A DNA stretch of 15,900 nt, from assembly GCA_905215445.1 (NCBI GenBank), contig CAJMPZ010000050.1, forward strand, positions 1-15,900, in the 5' to 3' direction. Below are positions 13,566 to 15,900 of this stretch, piece by piece (within the stretch, counting starts at the first letter, position 1; the number at the start of each line of letters is the position of its first letter). Position numbers and translations under genes: made by a program. The stretch comes from an uncultured bacterium (GTDB lineage Bacteria > Actinomycetota > Coriobacteriia > Coriobacteriales > Coriobacteriaceae). The notes under the pieces were generated by a model that was not told where the DNA came from, searched no databases, and saw only the letters and a program-made list of their open reading frames with translations.

Positions 13566-13585
13566 ATTAGAGTTTTGTCTATCTT

Positions 13586-13605
13586 AGGGGTATTATCCCC
13601 TTTTT
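13586..13605 (+). terminator. Small terminator-like hairpin in the veg leader
   Basis: AGGGG (13586-13590) and CCCCT (13597-13601) flank TATTAT and are followed by TTTT. It lies between the predicted transcription start and the veg ribosome-binding site. It could be an attenuator or a 5' stabilising stem. Five pairs is short for efficient termination. Confidence 0.4.
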
Positions 13606-13632
13606 GAATTGCACCCTCTGGAGGCCCTATTC

Positions 13633-13929
13633 ATGGAAGAGATGGAAGTCAATCACGTCGACGACATCCACGAGAAGCTGACCGATATGGTGGGCGATCG
13701 CGTCAAGGTTAAGGCCAACATGGGCCGTACCCGCGTCATCGAGCGCATGGGCACCATCAAGAGCGTCCACCCCGCTGTCTTTATCGTTGAGGTTGACGAG
13801 CGTCGCGGCCGCAAATCGCGTCAGTCCTACCAGTACATCGATGTCCTTACCGGCCAGGTCGAACTGTTCGACCCCGAGAGCGGCGAACATATCTTTACCC
13901 CGCTCGGCAACCAGCTCGAGGAGCACTAA
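13633..13929 (+). CDS. veg: Veg family protein
   Basis: This small protein (98 aa) belongs to the Veg family, known in Bacillus subtilis as an abundant vegetative protein linked to biofilm gene expression. Its biochemical role is not settled. The diagnostic core is VKVKANMGRTRVIERMGTI followed by HPAVFIVEVDE and SYQYIDVLTGQVEL, which parallels the B. subtilis sequence. The ATG at 13633 has GGAGG 8 bases upstream (13620-13624); TTG at 13609 would overlap that site, and ATG at 13642 is too close to it. The C-terminus is slightly longer and more acidic than in Bacillus. ispE begins 2 bases after the stop, the same neighbourhood as in Firmicutes (veg then ispE). Confidence 0.9.
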   Translation: MEEMEVNHVDDIHEKLTDMVGDRVKVKANMGRTRVIERMGTIKSVHPAVFIVEVDERRGRKSRQSYQYIDVLTGQVELFDPESGEHIFTPLGNQLEEH

Positions 13930-13931
13930 CG

Positions 13932-14828
13932 GTGACCGATCGGTCCCTCATCCTTACCGCGCCGGCAAAGATTAACCTCTATCTGGGGGTTCATACCGAG
14001 CGCGACGCCCGCGGCTATCACAGGGTCGATTCCCTGATGGCAGCCGTCGGTCTAGCCGATACCGTGACGGTCACGCCGGCGCAGGCGTTGACCGTCCAGA
14101 CGGTTCCGGCATCCGATTTTCCCATGCAAAAAAATACGGCCTATCGGGCGGCAATCGCTATGGCCGAGCGTTACGGTCGCGATGCCAACGTGTGCGTGAC
14201 GATCGAAAAGCGTATCCCGCTGTGCGCCGGCCTGGGAGGCCCCTCGACGGATGCCGCTGCGGTCATCGTTGCCTTGGCCGAGCTGTGGGGTATCGACCGC
14301 GCCGACCCCGCGCTCGATGACATCGCTCGCGGTATCGGCGCCGACGTGCCGTTCTTTTTGCACACGAGTCCCGCATTCTACGTCGGCGGGGGAGATGTGC
14401 TGGCCACTGAGTATCCTGTGCTTCCGGCGACACCTGTCGTATTGGTCAAACCGCACGAGACGAGCGTTTCAACGGTTGAAGCGTATCGACGATTTGATGA
14501 GAGCCCGGTGCCCGCGGAAAAACCCGATGCGATTGCTTCTGTCTTACGCGCCGGCGATGCCGAGGCGGCATATGCGCTCGTTCATAACAATCTGGGCGTC
14601 ATATCCGCGCAGATGGAGCCGCGGATCCAGGCAGTTCTCGACTGGCTGCGCGCACAGGAGGGAACCGTTGCCGTGGACGTGTGCGGTTCGGGTGCTTGCT
14701 CGTTTGCCATTTGCGATACCGTCGCTGCAGCAGCCCATCTTGCGGGAGCTGCCCAGCAAAATGGCTGGTGGGCCTGCGCGACTGAGCTTATTCCCAACAC
14801 GGTTCAAATCGACGCGCCAAAGAAATAA
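13932..14828 (+). CDS. ispE: 4-diphosphocytidyl-2-C-methyl-D-erythritol kinase IspE
   Basis: IspE phosphorylates CDP-methylerythritol at the 2-hydroxyl, a step in the MEP route to isoprenoids, which also feed undecaprenyl phosphate for the cell wall. It is a GHMP kinase of 298 residues. Visible motifs are PAKINLYLG (11-19) with the catalytic Lys13, the ATP-binding loop GLGGPSTDAA (100-109), slightly different from the common GLGGGSSDAA, and GADVPFF (136-142) with the catalytic Asp138. CGSGACSFAI lies near the C-terminus. The start is GTG at 13932 with GAGGAG (13918-13923) located inside the end of veg, so the two genes form one transcription unit. tRNA-Pro follows with its own -10 element. 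Confidence 0.94.
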   Translation: MTDRSLILTAPAKINLYLGVHTERDARGYHRVDSLMAAVGLADTVTVTPAQALTVQTVPASDFPMQKNTAYRAAIAMAERYGRDANVCVTIEKRIPLCAGLGGPSTDAAAVIVALAELWGIDRADPALDDIARGIGADVPFFLHTSPAFYVGGGDVLATEYPVLPATPVVLVKPHETSVSTVEAYRRFDESPVPAEKPDAIASVLRAGDAEAAYALVHNNLGVISAQMEPRIQAVLDWLRAQEGTVAVDVCGSGACSFAICDTVAAAAHLAGAAQQNGWWACATELIPNTVQIDAPKK

Positions 14829-14863
14829 AAATTTCTCTAGCACGCGACGAAAATCTTTGTTAC

Positions 14864-14869
14864 TATAGT
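14864..14869 (+). promoter_or_regulatory. -10 element of tRNA-Pro
   Basis: TATAGT lies 8 bases before the tRNA 5' end, inside TACTATAGT. I do not see a good -35 element 16-18 bases upstream, so the tRNA may also be expressed by read-through from ispE. Confidence 0.5.
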
Positions 14870-14877
14870 CGAGCTAA

Positions 14878-14954
14878 CGGGTTGTGGCTCAGTTTGGTAG
14901 AGCACTGCGTTCGGGACGCAGGGGTCGCTGGTTCAAATCCAGTCAACCCGACCA
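14878..14954 (+). tRNA. tRNA-Pro (anticodon CGG)
   Basis: Acceptor CGGGTTG (14878-14884) pairs with CAACCCG (14944-14950), followed by A and an encoded CCA. The D-arm is GCTC/GAGC. The anticodon arm is CTGCG-TTCGGGA-CGCAG with anticodon CGG, which reads CCG proline codons. The T-arm is GCTGG-TTCAAAT-CCAGT. Length is 77 with CCA. A strong terminator follows 12 bases later. Confidence 0.96.
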
Positions 14955-14965
14955 GAGCATGAGAA

Positions 14966-14993
14966 GGGACCGCTTCTTGCGGTCCCTTTTTTT
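14966..14993 (+). terminator. Intrinsic terminator of tRNA-Pro
   Basis: GGGACCGC (14966-14973) and GCGGTCCC (14979-14986) form a perfect 8-bp stem around TTCTT, followed by seven T at 14987-14993. Confidence 0.93.
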
Positions 14994-15001
14994 AGCTATT
15001 G

Positions 15002-15030
15002 TTGTGATACCGCGGCACCCGCGGTATACT
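15002..15030 (+). promoter_or_regulatory. tatA promoter with an overlapping 9-bp inverted repeat
   Basis: TTGTGA (15002-15007), a 17-base spacer and TATACT (15025-15030) form a good vegetative promoter. ATACCGCGG (15007-15015) and CCGCGGTAT (15019-15027) are perfectly inverted around CAC. The dyad therefore fills the spacer and enters the -10, the position of a repressor operator. No regulator is identified. Confidence 0.7.
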
Positions 15031-15066
15031 CATTCGAGCTTGTCTCGCTGTATTGTGGAGGTCTAC

Positions 15067-15342
15067 ATGTTTGGACTGAGGGCTCCTGAGCTCATCATTA
15101 TTCTCGTCGTTGTCTTGATCATCTTCGGGCCTAAGAACCTGCCGAAGCTCGGCAAGTCTCTCGGCTCTACCGTCAAGAATATCCGCGAGGGTATGGAGGG
15201 CGACGATAAGGGCGAAACCAAGCAGGCCGAGGACGTTGTGGTCGAGGAGTCCAAGGAGGACAAGGAGATCGCAGAGCTCGAGGCCAAGCTCGCTGCTGCC
15301 AAGAAAAAGCAGGCAGAGGACAGCGACGCGGACGCAGAGTAG
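15067..15342 (+). CDS. tatA: Sec-independent translocase subunit TatA
   Basis: TatA forms the protein-conducting oligomer of the twin-arginine pathway in the cytoplasmic membrane, exporting folded proteins. The product is 91 residues. A hydrophobic segment at about 7-20 (PELIIILVVVLIIF) is followed by the hinge FGPKNLPKLGKSLG and an amphipathic helix, the family fingerprint. The rest is a charged tail rich in Glu and Lys with a likely short coiled coil (about 64-83) and an acidic end. The ATG at 15067 has GTGGAGG 5 bases upstream. The frame is open through the upstream tRNA, which is not coding. It is monocistronic by its own promoter and terminator; tatB and tatC are not in the window. TatB would have a similar start, but the short hinge sequence favours TatA. 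Confidence 0.92.
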   Translation: MFGLRAPELIIILVVVLIIFGPKNLPKLGKSLGSTVKNIREGMEGDDKGETKQAEDVVVEESKEDKEIAELEAKLAAAKKKQAEDSDADAE

Positions 15343-15367
15343 TCCCATCCCTTTGGGGTGAGCACCT

Positions 15368-15400
15368 GACCGGCTTGCCCGCAGGCTAGCCGGTCTTTTT
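15368..15400 (+). terminator. Intrinsic terminator of tatA
   Basis: GACCGGCT (15368-15375) pairs with AGCCGGTC (15388-15395). Past a T-T mismatch GCC/GGC extends the stem to a CGCA loop. TTTTT follows at 15396-15400. It lies 25 bases after the tatA stop. Confidence 0.9.
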
Positions 15401-15407
15401 CGTTTTG

Positions 15408-15435
15408 TTGACAGTTGATCGTTACATCATAGTTG
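15408..15435 (+). promoter_or_regulatory. Possible greA promoter
   Basis: A perfect -35 hexamer TTGACA lies at 15408-15413, directly after the tatA terminator. The best -10 at 16 bases, TAGTTG (15430-15435), is poor and close to the ribosome-binding site, so only the -35 is convincing. Confidence 0.35.
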
Positions 15436-15448
15436 GGGAGATATCCGT

Positions 15449-15900
15449 ATGGACGCAAGCCAGATCGTACTGACCGCTGAGGGCCGCCAGAAGCTCGTCG
15501 AGGAGCTTGCTTGGCGTGAGGGCGATTACGCCAAGGAGATCGTCGAGGACATCAAGGAAGCCCGCGCGTTCGGCGACCTTTCGGAGAACTCCGAGTACGA
15601 TGCCGCCAAGGACAAGCAGGCCCAGAATGCTGCTCGCATTGCCGAGATTCAGGCCATCCTCGCCAACGCTCAGGTTGCTGCCACCACGGGCGATCTGACC
15701 GTCTCCATCGGTTCCACCGTTTCTCTGATCGATCCCAACGGTGAGGTCATGGAAGTCACGCTCGTCGGTACCACCGAGACCAACTCGCTCGAGCACAAGA
15801 TCTCCAACGAGTCTCCGGTCGGCCACGCCATTATCGGTCACGGCGAGGGCGACTCCGTCGAGGTCGTTACGCCTTCGGGCAAGACCCGCGTCTACACCAT
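15449..15900 (+). CDS. greA: Transcription elongation factor GreA, 3' end outside window
   Basis: GreA enters the secondary channel of RNA polymerase and triggers cleavage of backtracked RNA. The frame is open from ATG 15449 to the window end (150 codons). Family members have about 158, so only some ten residues are missing. GGGGAG at 15435-15440 is the ribosome-binding site. The N-terminal coiled coil carries the tip FGDLSENSEY with the acidic residues D43 and E46 that hold the catalytic Mg2+, and the C-terminal FKBP-like domain begins near 80 (GDLTVSIGSTVSL). The motif EARAFGDLSENSEYDAAKDK is nearly invariant in the family. It has its own transcript start region after the tatA terminator. 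Confidence 0.96.
   Translation, partial: MDASQIVLTAEGRQKLVEELAWREGDYAKEIVEDIKEARAFGDLSENSEYDAAKDKQAQNAARIAEIQAILANAQVAATTGDLTVSIGSTVSLIDPNGEVMEVTLVGTTETNSLEHKISNESPVGHAIIGHGEGDSVEVVTPSGKTRVYT

Larger units (their letters stand above)
13327..13632. other. Intergenic region between dtd and veg
   Basis: These 306 bases contain the two palindromic structures near dtd, a T-run at 13524-13529 with no clear stem, the veg promoter at 13536-13565 and a short leader hairpin at 13586-13605. I see no gene here. Confidence 0.75.

Noticed and set aside
14884..15066. N-terminal extension of TatA
   Set aside because: The upstream frame reads through tRNA-Pro, its terminator and the tatA promoter. The ATG at 15067 has a strong ribosome-binding site and starts the TatA signature.

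Overview
The window looks like a housekeeping stretch from a GC-rich Gram-positive actinobacterium. Collinsella or a close relative (Coriobacteriia) is my best guess. The reasons are high GC in a Firmicutes-like gene order (murI-rph-rdgB, veg-ispE), a MurE of the non-diaminopimelate type, CCA-encoding tRNAs and GC-rich repeats between genes. The genus is an inference from recognition, not a database result.

Region 1 (1-4816, + strand) is an arginine operon argC(partial)-argJ-argB-argD. ArgJ recycles the acetyl group from acetylornithine to glutamate. ArgB phosphorylates N-acetylglutamate, ArgC reduces it, and ArgD transaminates it to acetylornithine. ArgB carries the features of the arginine-inhibited form. 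The operon ends at a large hairpin with a short T-run. A weaker terminator-like hairpin lies between argC and argJ.

Region 2 (4817-5645) is about 0.8 kb with no protein gene. It holds a 224-bp segment bounded by 30-bp inverted repeats. Next comes a tandem duplication of about 170 bp (period about 186 bp) that includes the 3' end and terminator of tRNA-Val. Last is an intact tRNA-Val(TAC) on the minus strand. This is the most unusual part of the window.

Region 3 (5646-7514, minus strand) is asnB, asparagine synthetase. Its upstream gap contains a terminator that faces asnB and a dyad near its ribosome-binding site, so transcript-level control is possible.

Region 4 (7914-13326, + strand) is a run of peptidoglycan and house-cleaning genes: a MurE-family ligase, a HAD-IIB phosphatase, murI (glutamate racemase), rph (RNase PH), rdgB (dITP/XTP pyrophosphatase) and dtd (D-aminoacyl-tRNA deacylase). 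MurE and MurI both feed cell-wall precursor synthesis. Rph, RdgB and Dtd mature RNA or remove damaged precursors and mischarged tRNAs.

Region 5 (13327-15900) starts with two palindromic structures. It continues with a well-formed promoter driving veg-ispE, tRNA-Pro(CGG) with its terminator, tatA with its own promoter and terminator, and greA, which runs off the window end.

I found no CRISPR array, prophage, transposase gene or defence cassette, and no convincing new multi-gene system. The points worth a second look are non-coding: repeats, palindromic elements and leader hairpins.
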